A stretch of 64,000 nt of DNA from Mucilaginibacter ginsenosidivorax (lineage in GTDB: Bacteria > Bacteroidota > Bacteroidia > Sphingobacteriales > Sphingobacteriaceae), in assembly GCF_007971525.1 (NCBI RefSeq), contig NZ_CP042437.1, positions 6,758,001 to 6,822,000 of the forward strand, in the 5' to 3' direction. Below are positions 34,293-44,101 of the stretch, one piece after another (the stretch's first letter is position 1; each line of letters opens with the position of its first letter). Under the pieces are notes generated by a model. That model searched no databases. It saw only the letters and a list, made by a program, of their open reading frames with translations, and was not told the DNA's origin. A program made the position numbers and the translations under genes.

Positions 34293-35570
34293 ATGGTTAA
34301 ATTCAACCGGTTTACACTGGATAATGGCCTCCGGGTTATTGTTCATGAAGATAATACCACGCCTATGGCAGTGCTCAACATTCTGTATGATGTTGGCGCA
34401 CGCGACGAAGATCCCGAGCAAACCGGCTTTGCTCATTTGTTTGAGCACCTGATGTTCGGCGGATCTGTAAATATTCCCAGCTATGACGAGCCACTGCAAA
34501 GGGTAGGGGGCGAAAACAATGCTTTTACCAGTAACGATATCACCAACTATTACATCACCCTGCCATCGGCTAATATCGAAACAGCATTTTGGCTGGAGAG
34601 CGACCGTATGTTAAACCTCGCCTTTAGCGAAAAAAGCCTTGAGGTGCAGCGTAACGTGGTAATTGAGGAGTTTAAACAGCGTTACCTTAACCAGCCTTAC
34701 GGCGATGTATGGTTAAAGTTGCGTCCGCTGGTTTATAAACAGCACGCGTACCGTTGGGCTACCATTGGTAAAACCATTAAGCACATCGAGGATGCCAAAA
34801 TTGAAGATGTGAAAGCATTCTTCAAAAAGCACTATAACCCGCAAAATGCCATTATGGTAGTAGGGGGCAACATTGCTACCGAGGAGGTTAAAAAACTCTC
34901 CGAAAAATGGTTTGGCCCAATCCCTGCCGGTGATAAATACACACGCAACCTGCCGCAGGAACCCGAACAGCATGACGAACGCCGCGAAACAGTTACTGCC
35001 AAAGTGCCGTTGAACGACGTGTACATAGCCTTCCAGATGGGAGCAAGGCTGGATGATGATTATTACCCGGTGGAGCTGCTGAGCGATATCCTGTCGCGTG
35101 GCCATTCCTCACGTTTGTACCGCAGTTTGGTGCAGGATAAGCAAATTTTTAGCGAGGTACATGCCTATATTACCGGCAGCCTGGATAAAGGTATGTTTGT
35201 GTTAGAGGGCAAGCCACTGGAAAACATTAGTATTGAACAGGCTGAAGCCGCGTTTTGGGATGAGTTGGAAAAAGTAAAAGCCACCGAGATTCCGGCTGAT
35301 GAATTAACCAAGGTGCAAAACAAAACCGAATCGACTATGGTGTTTTCTGAAATGTCGTTGCTGGATAAAGCCATGAACCTGGCCTCGTTTGAGCTGCTGG
35401 GCGATGCCGACCTGCTGAACCAGGAAACCGCCAAATACCTGGCTGTAACCCCCGCGCAGATCAAAGAAGCTGCCAACAAGATATTCAGGAAAGATAATTC
35501 ATCAACGCTGATATACCTGGCCGAGAAAGCCGAAGTTTCTGAATCAGAATTTTCAGAATTAGAGAATTAA
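34293..35570 (+). CDS. M16 family zinc metallopeptidase, catalytic partner
   Basis: 425-residue insulinase-like peptidase without a signal peptide, so cytoplasmic. It carries the inverted zinc motif H48-x-x-E51-H52 (HLFEH) and the third ligand region VIEEFKQR near residue 125, after an N-terminal DNGLRVIVHEDNTTP strand. The C-terminal half is the non-catalytic M16 repeat. It lacks the R/Y pair in the second domain that completes the active site, which the next gene supplies; the two thus form the usual active/inactive heterodimer of M16B type. Substrate is unknown, probably peptides. Confidence 0.93.
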   Translation: MVKFNRFTLDNGLRVIVHEDNTTPMAVLNILYDVGARDEDPEQTGFAHLFEHLMFGGSVNIPSYDEPLQRVGGENNAFTSNDITNYYITLPSANIETAFWLESDRMLNLAFSEKSLEVQRNVVIEEFKQRYLNQPYGDVWLKLRPLVYKQHAYRWATIGKTIKHIEDAKIEDVKAFFKKHYNPQNAIMVVGGNIATEEVKKLSEKWFGPIPAGDKYTRNLPQEPEQHDERRETVTAKVPLNDVYIAFQMGARLDDDYYPVELLSDILSRGHSSRLYRSLVQDKQIFSEVHAYITGSLDKGMFVLEGKPLENISIEQAEAAFWDELEKVKATEIPADELTKVQNKTESTMVFSEMSLLDKAMNLASFELLGDADLLNQETAKYLAVTPAQIKEAANKIFRKDNSSTLIYLAEKAEVSESEFSELEN

Positions 35571-35586
35571 CAGAATTGGAATCTGT

Positions 35587-35680
35587 CTGAACCGGAATTT
35601 GTCGAATTAAGGAATTTTTTGAATTAATTTCTTCTTAATTCCGGCCATTCTTTAATTCGACGAATTCAGGTTCAGAAAAG
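35587..35680. repeat. Inverted microrepeat, GAATTAAGGAATT type
   Basis: CTGAACCGGAATTTGTCGAA at 35587-35606 is complementary to TTCGACGAATTCAGGTTCAG ending at 35675, around an AAT/ATT-rich centre. It fills the gap between the two M16 genes. Confidence 0.7.
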
Positions 35681-35715
35681 AACCAATGACTAATGACCAC
35701 TGACCAATGACCAAC
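35681..35715. repeat. TGACCAA microrepeat overlapping a start codon
   Basis: AACCAATGACTAATGACCAC and TGACCAATGACCAA are four to five diverged units of the TGACCAA word seen at 22548 and 41621. The ATG of the following M16 gene (35707) lies in the last unit. Confidence 0.75.
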
Positions 35716-36990
35716 TTAGATAGAACATTAGCCCCTGATTTTAAGGCTATAGATAATATAAACCTGATACGGCCCGCGCATCAAAAGCTTGATAACGGCT
35801 GTAATATTTTCTGCTTTAACTCCGGCGACCAGGAATTGGTTCGCATAGAATGGATTTTTGGTAACCTGCGTTTTAACCCGGCACTGCCGTTGTTAAACAT
35901 GGCCGTAAATACCATGCTTACCGAAGGTACCAGTACGCTAAGCGCTGCCCAGATTGCCGATAAGGTTGATTTTTACGGCGCCTTTTTGCAGGTTGAATAC
36001 GGGTACGAAAACTCGCAGGTTGTATTGTACAGCCTGAACAAGCACCTGCACCATACCTTGCCGGTTATTGTTGATATTTTAACCAATTCAACCTTCCCCG
36101 AGAAGGAATTGGAAACTTTTAAACGCAACCAGCAGCAAAAGCTACAGGTTAGCCTTCAAAAAAACGATGTTGTTGGCCGCCGAAATTTTAACAAAGCTGT
36201 TTATGGCGATACCATATACGGAGTGGGTGCAAGCTTTGATAATTATAAAGCGCTGCAGCGCGATGAATTAGTTGCGCATTATAAAGAGCAATACCAGCCA
36301 TCAAACTGCACCATTATCATTTCAGGTAAAATTGAACCGGAAACTTTAACCCTTATTACCGATACTTTTGATAAAGGATGGGTTAACGGCGATAAACCCG
36401 CCGATACCACCCAACCGGAAATTGTACCTGCAACAGAGTTGTTTTACTTTACCGAAAAACCCGAAGCCTTACAATCGGCTATCAGGATAGGCACGCCGAT
36501 GATTAACCGCAGCCACCCCGATTTTCAGCAGTTACAGGTACTCAATACGGTTTTGGGTGGCTATTTTGGCTCAAGGCTGATGGCCAATATCCGCGAGGAT
36601 AAGGGTTATACTTATGGCATTGGCTCGGGCCTGGGCTCGTTTAAACAGGCCGGATCATTCTTTGTAGCCACCGAGGTTGGCGCAGACGTATGCAAACCAG
36701 CCCTTGCCGAAATTGAAAAGGAGATCAATATCCTGAAAACTGAACTGATCCCCGACGAGGAGCTTTCATTGGTACGCAACTATATGTTAGGTTCGCTGTT
36801 AGGCAGCCTGGAGAATGTTTTTTCGCATGCCGATAAATTCAAGAGCATATACTTTGCCGGTTTGGATTATGATTATTACGACAGGTATGCCGCCACTGTA
36901 AAAAGTGTCGACTCGGCAAGGTTATTGGAGTTAGCCAATAAATATTTCCATTTTGAGCGTTTCTATAAAGTGATAGTGGGAAAGTATTAA
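35707..36990 (+). CDS. M16 family peptidase-like protein, non-catalytic partner
   Basis: 427-residue M16 fold protein. The place of the zinc motif reads NMAVNTMLTEGT, without HxxEH, so it is inactive alone; the second domain keeps the SRLMANIREDKGYTYGIGSG segment with the Arg and Tyr that complete the partner's active site. The N-terminus MTNLDRTLAPDF matches the usual start of Bacteroidota homologues (M-x-x-L-x-RT-x-AP), so the ATG at 35707 is right even though it lies in a repeat unit. It is 136 bases downstream of its catalytic partner. Confidence 0.92.
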   Translation: MTNLDRTLAPDFKAIDNINLIRPAHQKLDNGCNIFCFNSGDQELVRIEWIFGNLRFNPALPLLNMAVNTMLTEGTSTLSAAQIADKVDFYGAFLQVEYGYENSQVVLYSLNKHLHHTLPVIVDILTNSTFPEKELETFKRNQQQKLQVSLQKNDVVGRRNFNKAVYGDTIYGVGASFDNYKALQRDELVAHYKEQYQPSNCTIIISGKIEPETLTLITDTFDKGWVNGDKPADTTQPEIVPATELFYFTEKPEALQSAIRIGTPMINRSHPDFQQLQVLNTVLGGYFGSRLMANIREDKGYTYGIGSGLGSFKQAGSFFVATEVGADVCKPALAEIEKEINILKTELIPDEELSLVRNYMLGSLLGSLENVFSHADKFKSIYFAGLDYDYYDRYAATVKSVDSARLLELANKYFHFERFYKVIVGKY

Positions 36991-36993
36991 GGA

Positions 36994-37103
36994 AGAGTCA
37001 AGAGTTAAGAATCAAGAATTAAGACAGCTGCAAAGATCGGCAAAAGCGATATTTTTCTGCGAAATGTAAAATTCTTGATTCTTGACTCTTAATTCTTGAC
37101 TCT
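36994..37103. repeat. Inverted microrepeat element, AGTCAAGAATTAAGA family, copy 4
   Basis: Left arm 36994-37024 begins three bases past the M16 stop; right arm 37072-37103 is its complement. The centre is only about 47 bases and includes GCTGCAAAGATCGGC. Confidence 0.82.
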
Positions 37104-37116
37104 ATTTCACAAAGCA

Positions 37117-37147
37117 TTTCTGTTTACCTGAATTTTTATTACCTTTG
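37117..37147 (+). promoter_or_regulatory. Promoter of guaB
   Basis: TACCTTTG at 37140-37147 matches TAnnTTTG; TTTC at 37117-37120 is one base off TTTG at the correct 19-base spacing. Confidence 0.6.
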
Positions 37148-37182
37148 CCCGGCAAATAATAACTCCAAAATAATTATTTGCT

Positions 37183-38655
37183 ATGCAGTTAGACCCATCT
37201 AAATTTGTTGCCGAAGGATTAACTTACGACGACGTTTTACTACTCCCCGCTTATTCAGAAGTATTACCGCGCGATGTTAACACCAGCAGCTGGTTAACAA
37301 AAAACATCCGTTTAAACATTCCCATCATTTCGGCAGCTATGGATACTGTTACCGAATCTGGCCTGGCTATTGCCATTGCCCAGGCGGGTGGTATAGGTAT
37401 GCTGCATAAAAACATGACCATTCAGGCACAGGCCGATGAAGTTCGTAAAGTTAAACGATCTGAAAGCGGCATGATCCAGGATCCGGTTACCTTGCTGGAA
37501 GATGCCCTGCTTGCAGATGCATTCCAGATCATGAAGGAGTTTAGTATCGGCGGTATCCCGGTAATTGATGCCGATCATCGCCTTAAAGGTATTATTACCA
37601 ACCGCGATCTGCGTTTCCAAAAAGATATGAGCGTTTCCGTTAGCTCGGTAATGACTAAAACAAACCTGATCACTGCTCCCGAAGGCACTACACTTACCGA
37701 AGCTGCCGCGATACTGCAAAGCAATAAAATAGAAAAGTTACCGGTTGTAAATACCAATGGTAAGCTGGTAGGTTTAATTACATACAAAGACATTCAGAAG
37801 GTTAAAAACTTCCCCAACGCCTGTAAAGACGAGTTTGGCCGCCTGCGTGTAGGCGCCGCCGTTGGTGTTGCTGCCGATAATATCGACCGTGTTACCGCCC
37901 TGGTAAATGCCGGTGTTGATGTGGTTACGGTTGATACCGCCCACGGCCATAGCAAAGGGGTTATTGATATGGTGAAAGCCATTAAAGCCTTACATCCAAA
38001 CCTGCAGGTTATTGCCGGTAACATAGCCACAGGCGATGCGGCTATTGCTCTTGCAGATGCAGGCGCCGATGCCGTTAAAGTAGGTATTGGTCCGGGTTCT
38101 ATTTGTACTACCCGTATTATTGCGGGTGTGGGTGTACCGCAACTATACGCCGTTTACGAGTGCGCTAAAGCATTAGAAGGCCGTGGCATCCCGGTTATTG
38201 CCGATGGTGGTATCAAACAAACCGGCGACATCGTTAAGGCTATTGCAGCCGGCGCAAGCTCTATCATGGCAGGCTCGCTTTTTGCCGGTGTGGAAGAATC
38301 ACCAGGCGAAACTATTATATACGAAGGCCGTAAGTTTAAATCGTACCGTGGTATGGGCTCGGTTGAGGCGATGGCAAAAGGATCAAAGGACCGCTATTTC
38401 CAGGACGAAACCGATGTGGTAACCAAACTGGTTCCCGAAGGTATTGTAGGCCGTGTACCATTCAAAGGCAGTATGGCCGAAGTGGTATTCCAATACATTG
38501 GCGGTTTACGTGCAGGTATGCACTACTGTGGTGCCGCCAACATAGAAGATTTGCAACGCGCCAAGTTTGTACGCATAACCGCAGCCGGCATGCGCGAAAG
38601 CCACCCACACGATATTACTATTACCAAAGAAGCGCCTAATTACACAAGCAGGTAA
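37183..38655 (+). CDS. guaB: Inosine-5'-monophosphate dehydrogenase
   Basis: Converts IMP to XMP with NAD, the rate-setting step toward guanine nucleotides. The 490-residue protein has the TIM barrel split by two CBS domains (about 95-215, QDPVTLLEDALLADAFQIM and TLTEAAAILQSNKIEKLPVV), the catalytic loop GIGPGSICTTR with Cys308, the GMGSVEAM flap region and the C-terminal GLRAGMHYCGA segment. Length equals the family norm. It stands alone, preceded by a good promoter and repeat copy 4. No guaA is in the window. Confidence 0.98.
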   Translation: MQLDPSKFVAEGLTYDDVLLLPAYSEVLPRDVNTSSWLTKNIRLNIPIISAAMDTVTESGLAIAIAQAGGIGMLHKNMTIQAQADEVRKVKRSESGMIQDPVTLLEDALLADAFQIMKEFSIGGIPVIDADHRLKGIITNRDLRFQKDMSVSVSSVMTKTNLITAPEGTTLTEAAAILQSNKIEKLPVVNTNGKLVGLITYKDIQKVKNFPNACKDEFGRLRVGAAVGVAADNIDRVTALVNAGVDVVTVDTAHGHSKGVIDMVKAIKALHPNLQVIAGNIATGDAAIALADAGADAVKVGIGPGSICTTRIIAGVGVPQLYAVYECAKALEGRGIPVIADGGIKQTGDIVKAIAAGASSIMAGSLFAGVEESPGETIIYEGRKFKSYRGMGSVEAMAKGSKDRYFQDETDVVTKLVPEGIVGRVPFKGSMAEVVFQYIGGLRAGMHYCGAANIEDLQRAKFVRITAAGMRESHPHDITITKEAPNYTSR

Positions 38656-38763
38656 GCAATTATTGAATTATTGAATGACTGAATTATTGATTTTATGATT
38701 CTGTCATTCAATGTTTACATCGTTAAATGAAAATAATTCAATAATTCAATAATTCAATAATTG
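38656..38763. repeat. Inverted microrepeat, TTATTGAA type
   Basis: The 8-base word TTATTGAA is repeated at 38659-38690 and its complement TTCAATAA at 38735-38763, around a 45-base centre. It fills the gap between convergent guaB and the next gene. Confidence 0.8.
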
Positions 38764-38767
38764 ATTC

Positions 38768-39541
38768 TTACTGACCGTTAATGGATGCCGACTTTGGGAT
38801 GATGCTGTTTGCTGTTATTATTTTTAAAGCCTGGTCGTTGGTAAAGCCCTCTTTGGTAAGGGCATCAAAATACTCTTTATTTAGTTTTGCTATCTCGGCT
38901 ATTTTGCCGGGTTGTTTAAAATAAGCAAATTGTGCGTCAAGCAGGCTTTTTGCCATCGAAGCGTACATGGGCCCCATAGCGCCCATGGCATTTGCCATTC
39001 CGTTAGCGCCATCTGAAGAAGGTTGTTCCGTCCCATTTACCGGTGGCGGTGGCAATAATTCCACGTTGGTTATTTTTATGCCCTTATCTCCGGGCGATGA
39101 GTGTGTAACATCAACGTTATAAAAATTAAAATAGTTTATCCCATCACTCCGTTTGCCGGCGCGTTCAATAATATCGATGGTTTTGGCGTTGGCGGGAATC
39201 TTTTTAAAATACACTTTAAACTCCAGCTTATCATTTAGTTTTTTTAAGGTGTTCCTGGTCTCGGGCGCTACGGCAATCCCTTCCGATTTTACGTACCCGT
39301 AGTGTTTGTTATCAACATCTGTTTGAATATAAATTTCCCTGTTAAGCACGGCCCAGGCGTTATCGCTGCCGGCATAATGCCTAAAGCTTACTACGGTATA
39401 CTGTTGATCGGTCTCAATTTTGGTGATGGTACTTGTCGGGCTGTCAGTACTTTCAATATCGGGATTGGTAACAGTTTGGGCAAAAGAATTTTTAAGGCCA
39501 ATTGTAAATAATACGGCTGCAAGGATTAAGGCTTTTTTCAT
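38768..39541 (-). CDS. Secreted hypothetical protein, 257 residues
   Basis: Exported protein of unknown function with signal peptide MKKALILAAVLFTIGLKNSFAQ. Residues 25-165 are a beta-sandwich-like region (YTVVSFRHYAGSDNAWAVLNREIYIQ, KVYFKKIPANAKTIDIIE, YFNFYNVDVTH); after a Pro/Gly/Met-rich linker (PPPPVNG, GANGMANAMGAMGPMY) a helical tail follows. Its N-terminal half resembles the early part of Bacteroidota proteins that describe their own stress or extracellular response (conserved FxxIPAxxxxIDIIE), but I cannot name the family. No neighbour suggests a role. Confidence 0.65.
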   Translation of the reverse strand: MKKALILAAVLFTIGLKNSFAQTVTNPDIESTDSPTSTITKIETDQQYTVVSFRHYAGSDNAWAVLNREIYIQTDVDNKHYGYVKSEGIAVAPETRNTLKKLNDKLEFKVYFKKIPANAKTIDIIERAGKRSDGINYFNFYNVDVTHSSPGDKGIKITNVELLPPPPVNGTEQPSSDGANGMANAMGAMGPMYASMAKSLLDAQFAYFKQPGKIAEIAKLNKEYFDALTKEGFTNDQALKIITANSIIPKSASINGQ

Positions 39542-39662
39542 ATGGGTGTTTGGTTTATAAGGTTTGGTAAATGTAATTATGTAATAATACGTATTAAATG
39601 GATAAACGGCTAAAGTTAATGGATTATACTATCGTAACCTGTAAAGTGGCGACTGTAAATTT

Positions 39663-39670
39663 TATATTTG
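39663..39670 (+). promoter_or_regulatory. TAnnTTTG -7 element four bases from the LOG gene start
   Basis: TATATTTG fits the consensus exactly and ends at 39670; the ATG is at 39675. Transcription would start at or within a base or two of the start codon, so the message is probably leaderless. Confidence 0.55.
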
Positions 39671-39674
39671 CGCC

Positions 39675-40259
39675 ATGAAATCCATTTCTGTATTCTGCGG
39701 CGCCAACTTTAACGGCGATCCTTTATTAAAACAAGCTATTGAGCAACTGGCCGAAGTTATGGTAAGCCGCGATATTACCCTGGTATTTGGCGGTGGTAAA
39801 GTTGGCGTTATGGGATTGATAGCCGATGCCATTTTAAGCCGTGGTGGTAAAGCGATAGGGGTGATACCCCAATTTTTGATGGATAAGGAAGTTGGCCATA
39901 CCGGGCTAACCGAGCTGCACATTGTAGATAACATGCACCAGCGCAAGCAAATGATGAATGATTTATGCGATGGCATCATCACCCTGCCCGGCGGAATTGG
40001 CACCCTCGAAGAGTTTTTTGAAGTACTTACGTGGCTGCAGCTGGGCCTGCACAACCACCCGATAGGCCTGCTTAATACCGGCGGATATTACGATTCATTG
40101 TTAAAACAACTGGATGTAATGGTTGAACAGAAATTCCTGAAACCCGCCAACCGCGAACTGGTCATCACCTCCGGCGACCCTATCGAACTGGTAAGCCTGA
40201 TGAGTAATTTCGACGCCAGGCCCGATGAAGTTTGGTTTAAGGATAGAAACCTTTTTTAA
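39675..40259 (+). CDS. LOG family protein (TIGR00730, nucleotide 5'-monophosphate phosphoribohydrolase)
   Basis: 194-residue Rossmann-like protein of the lysine-decarboxylase-like LOG family, whose members release the base from nucleoside (cytokinin) 5'-monophosphates. Family marks: SVFCGAN near the start, VFGGGKVGVMG, the MHQRKQMM helix with the conserved Arg, and PGGIGTLEEFFEVLTWLQLG. Length fits (180-200). In bacteria that do not make cytokinins its physiological target is likely AMP or a damaged nucleotide. Gene stands alone. Confidence 0.93.
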   Translation: MKSISVFCGANFNGDPLLKQAIEQLAEVMVSRDITLVFGGGKVGVMGLIADAILSRGGKAIGVIPQFLMDKEVGHTGLTELHIVDNMHQRKQMMNDLCDGIITLPGGIGTLEEFFEVLTWLQLGLHNHPIGLLNTGGYYDSLLKQLDVMVEQKFLKPANRELVITSGDPIELVSLMSNFDARPDEVWFKDRNLF

Positions 40260-40353
40260 GTCAAAATTCAAAAAAAAGACACGTTTGTAACTCAATAGAA
40301 TTCTAATTTCGCACAGAGAAGCTAAGGACGCTGTCTAAAATTAAAAAAACAAA

Positions 40354-40433
40354 CCGTCATTGCAAGATACGAAGCAATCCCTTATATGCTAAGTCCCACA
40401 TACTTTGGGATTGCTTCGTGCCTTATAATGACG
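40354..40433. repeat. CGTCATTGC palindromic element, unit 1
   Basis: CCGTCATTGCAAGATACGAA and AGCAATCCC face GGGATTGCTTCGTG and AATGACG in one 80-base hairpin with AAGTCCCACATA at the apex. Unit 2 follows in the same orientation. Confidence 0.8.
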
Positions 40434-40466
40434 CGTTTGTAAGTTGTTGACTGTTAGCATAAACAT

Positions 40467-40546
40467 CCGTCATTGCGAGGTACGAAGCAATCCCCTACAT
40501 GCTAAGTCCCACATAGTTCGGGGATTGCTTCGTGCCTCAATGACGG
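40467..40546. repeat. CGTCATTGC palindromic element, unit 2
   Basis: Second 80-base hairpin, about 85% like unit 1. Several differences are paired: unit 1 has AAG/CTT where unit 2 has GAG/CTC, and unit 2 has an extra C-G pair at CCCC/GGGG, so pairing is kept. The rest of the 390-base gap (40260-40652) holds no gene. Confidence 0.8.
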
Positions 40547-40567
40547 TACTTTATGACCTTCGTTTTC

Positions 40568-40648
40568 TTGAAATCTGAGAATTCCTGATTCAGATGTAAA
40601 CATGCAAAAAATCATCTGCACATTTGAAATCTGAAATCTGCACATCGA
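40568..40648. repeat. Inverted microrepeat, GATGTGCAGATTTCAAATTT type, copy 2
   Basis: TGAAATCTGAGAATTCCTGA and TTCAGATGTAAACATGC are followed by ATCTGCACATTTGAAATCTG and AAATCTGCACATC, the complement of the word in copy 1 (14665-14785). Confidence 0.65.
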
Positions 40649-40652
40649 AAGA

Positions 40653-41426
40653 TCACCCTTCTACCTGCGTTATTGTCCAGAAGTCATCGGCAAGATCGGT
40701 GCTGGTGATGTAATCATAGGGCATCAAAAAATAACCTTTTTGCCCCCAGGCGTCGCCCCAACTGTTGCGGATAATGAATGCTTTCTTACTATCGTCATAC
40801 CCGGCAGCCATAACCGCGTGGCCACCCAAAACACTTTCGGTTTTTGCTGGCATAGGCAGTATGCCGGTTTGGGCAACTGTAGTGCTTTCGAAGCTTTGGT
40901 AAACGGTAAAGCCAAAAACAAAGGGGTTGCCTGTTGCCAGGCACGATTTTAACTCGCTGATGTTGGCGTTGTTTAGGCGGGTATATTGTATGGCCAAGCT
41001 TTTTTTAGCTTTTGTAAATGATGTTTTTGTTGGCTTTTTAGCAAATTTCTTGATGTTGTAAGGCCAAAGCTTCTCATCGCATACACCCAGGGTGGCTACA
41101 GATTTTACGCCATCGCGTAGCTGGGCGCCGCTGTCCTGGCTTACAGTACCTTCCAGCACCCGTTCGTTATAATAAATAAACAGGCGCGATGGGTTAAAAA
41201 CCGGCAGTTTTTGCCGCATCAGCTCAAACTGAAAAGCGCCGCCTATGGCATTGGCCGTGCATGACCCTAATTGGCCTTGATCATAAACAGGAGGGCATTG
41301 CAGGCGCAGGTCAACCATTGGTGGCAACGGCTTGGCTAAAGCTTCGGGTCTTACAATGGCATATCTTAAATCGCGGTGATCGGGCAGGTCGGGAGTCCAG
41401 CCGTAGTGTTGGGTTTTTTGTATCAT
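40653..41426 (-). CDS. Papain-like (C1 family) cysteine peptidase
   Basis: 257-residue C1A-type peptidase with all catalytic parts: oxyanion Gln in YDQGQLGSC, nucleophile Cys56, His203 (GGHAVMAAGYDD) and Asn221 (RNSWGDAWGQKGYF). There is no signal peptide and no inhibitory prodomain; the N-terminus HYGWTPDLPDHRDLRY is the short lead-in usual for this bacterial subgroup, so the enzyme is probably cytoplasmic or leaves by an unusual path. Related proteins occur widely in soil bacteria. Substrate unknown; the gene stands alone between repeats. Confidence 0.92.
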   Translation of the reverse strand: MIQKTQHYGWTPDLPDHRDLRYAIVRPEALAKPLPPMVDLRLQCPPVYDQGQLGSCTANAIGGAFQFELMRQKLPVFNPSRLFIYYNERVLEGTVSQDSGAQLRDGVKSVATLGVCDEKLWPYNIKKFAKKPTKTSFTKAKKSLAIQYTRLNNANISELKSCLATGNPFVFGFTVYQSFESTTVAQTGILPMPAKTESVLGGHAVMAAGYDDSKKAFIIRNSWGDAWGQKGYFLMPYDYITSTDLADDFWTITQVEG

Positions 41427-41524
41427 GACAGATGGGGGCTAAGTAATTGTGAAGTAAAGCTATATGGATTCTGGTAATTATACATACGTGTTTTTACGCT
41501 ATTTTAAACGTAGTGCTACTGTTT

Positions 41525-41670
41525 CGCTACGCTGTCATTGGTCATTGTCGCTGCGCTTGTCATTGATGGGTTTATTAAAAAAAAATAAAACAGTTGTCAC
41601 ACAATCAGACTTGCCCTTAATGACCAATGACCAATGACCAATGACCAATGACCAATGACCAATGACCAAT
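41525..41670. repeat. Inverted repeat with TGACCAA tandem array, copy 2
   Basis: Right arm 41621-41670 is about seven copies of TGACCAA; left arm 41533-41568 holds GTCATTGGTCATTGTCGCTG and GTCATTGATG. The centre ends GACTTGCCCTTAA as in copy 1 at 22537-22548, showing that the core is copied with the arms. Confidence 0.83.
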
Positions 41671-41738
41671 TGAAAACTAAAAATTACCTTTACAACGGTA
41701 ATTATCCCTAAATTACCATCGCTATTATAAAACCAATT

Positions 41739-43366
<1,628 letters not shown>

Positions 43367-43367
<1 letters not shown>

Positions 43368-43390
43368 TTGTGAGTTGTGAGTTGTGAGTG
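43367..43390. repeat. Short tandem repeat of GAGTTGT
   Basis: Three copies of the word immediately after the carboxylase stop codon, the same word as at 17838-17893. Confidence 0.65.
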
Positions 43391-43469
43391 GGCATTATGT
43401 TAAATCGAACGAACAAAATCCAAAAAATCTGATCAATCTGCTTAATCGCGGTTCAGAAAAAATCCTGTT

Positions 43470-43874
43470 ATGAATGCAACAATTGACGAATTAATTTTAC
43501 TGGCCGGTGGAACCTTTTTGATAGTTTGGGGGATAGGGAAAATAAATGAACGTCGTAAATTACTGAAGTCCGGGCTTAAGGTTGATGGTGTAGTTTTTAA
43601 ATTAGAAGAGCGCTTAAGCAGCGGAACAGACCGAATGCTTTTATACTATCCGGTAATCAGGTATGTTACTTTAGATAAAAACTGGATAACTGAAGAATAC
43701 GCCGTTGGCTCTAACCCTTCGGCATATAAAGAAGGGGATGTTGTCAAAATAATATATGACCCTGCAGATTACAAGCATTTTATAATTGACAACTTTTTAA
43801 GTAAAGTTTTAGGGTGGGTACTTGCCCTGATAGGTGTGGTGATATTAGCAGGTGTACTAATTACTATATATTAA
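43470..43874 (+). CDS. DUF3592-like membrane protein
   Basis: 134 residues with one membrane helix at each end (about 8-24, ILLAGGTFLIVWGIGKI, and 113-133, GWVLALIGVVILAGVLITI) and an extracytoplasmic beta domain between (GVVFKLEERLSSGTDRMLLYYPVIRY, YKEGDVVKIIYDPADYKHFIID). This layout and the Y-P-V-[IV]-x-[YF] and V-x-V-x-Y-DP motifs fit DUF3592. Function unknown. It stands alone. Confidence 0.82.
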   Translation: MNATIDELILLAGGTFLIVWGIGKINERRKLLKSGLKVDGVVFKLEERLSSGTDRMLLYYPVIRYVTLDKNWITEEYAVGSNPSAYKEGDVVKIIYDPADYKHFIIDNFLSKVLGWVLALIGVVILAGVLITIY

Positions 43875-43908
43875 ACCAATATTCTCCAAATTAACCGCCC
43901 CCGTCAGA

Positions 43909-44083
43909 CTGTCATCCTGAGTAACCTTTATTTGCGCACAAATGATCGCATTGTAAATGACACTTTTTCAATTGATAATCAAATAGTTACAAATGTGTCA
44001 ATGGCAGGTACGAAGGATCTGTTCGCGAACTTTTCCAACAGTCATGCACAGCTGATAGATCATTCGTTCCTCGGGATGCCATG
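43909..44083. repeat. Inverted repeat element, CTGTCATCCTGAG family, copy 2
   Basis: ACTGTCATCCTGAGTAACC at 43909 and TTCGTTCCTCGGGATGCC near 44063 form the arms. The stretch TTCGCGAACTTTTCCAACAG to ATAGATCATTCGTTCCTCGG matches copy 1 (7225-7280) with few changes. An insertion of about 70 bases near the left arm distinguishes it. Confidence 0.72.
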
Positions 44084-44101
44084 TTGGGATTTACATAAAC
44101 A

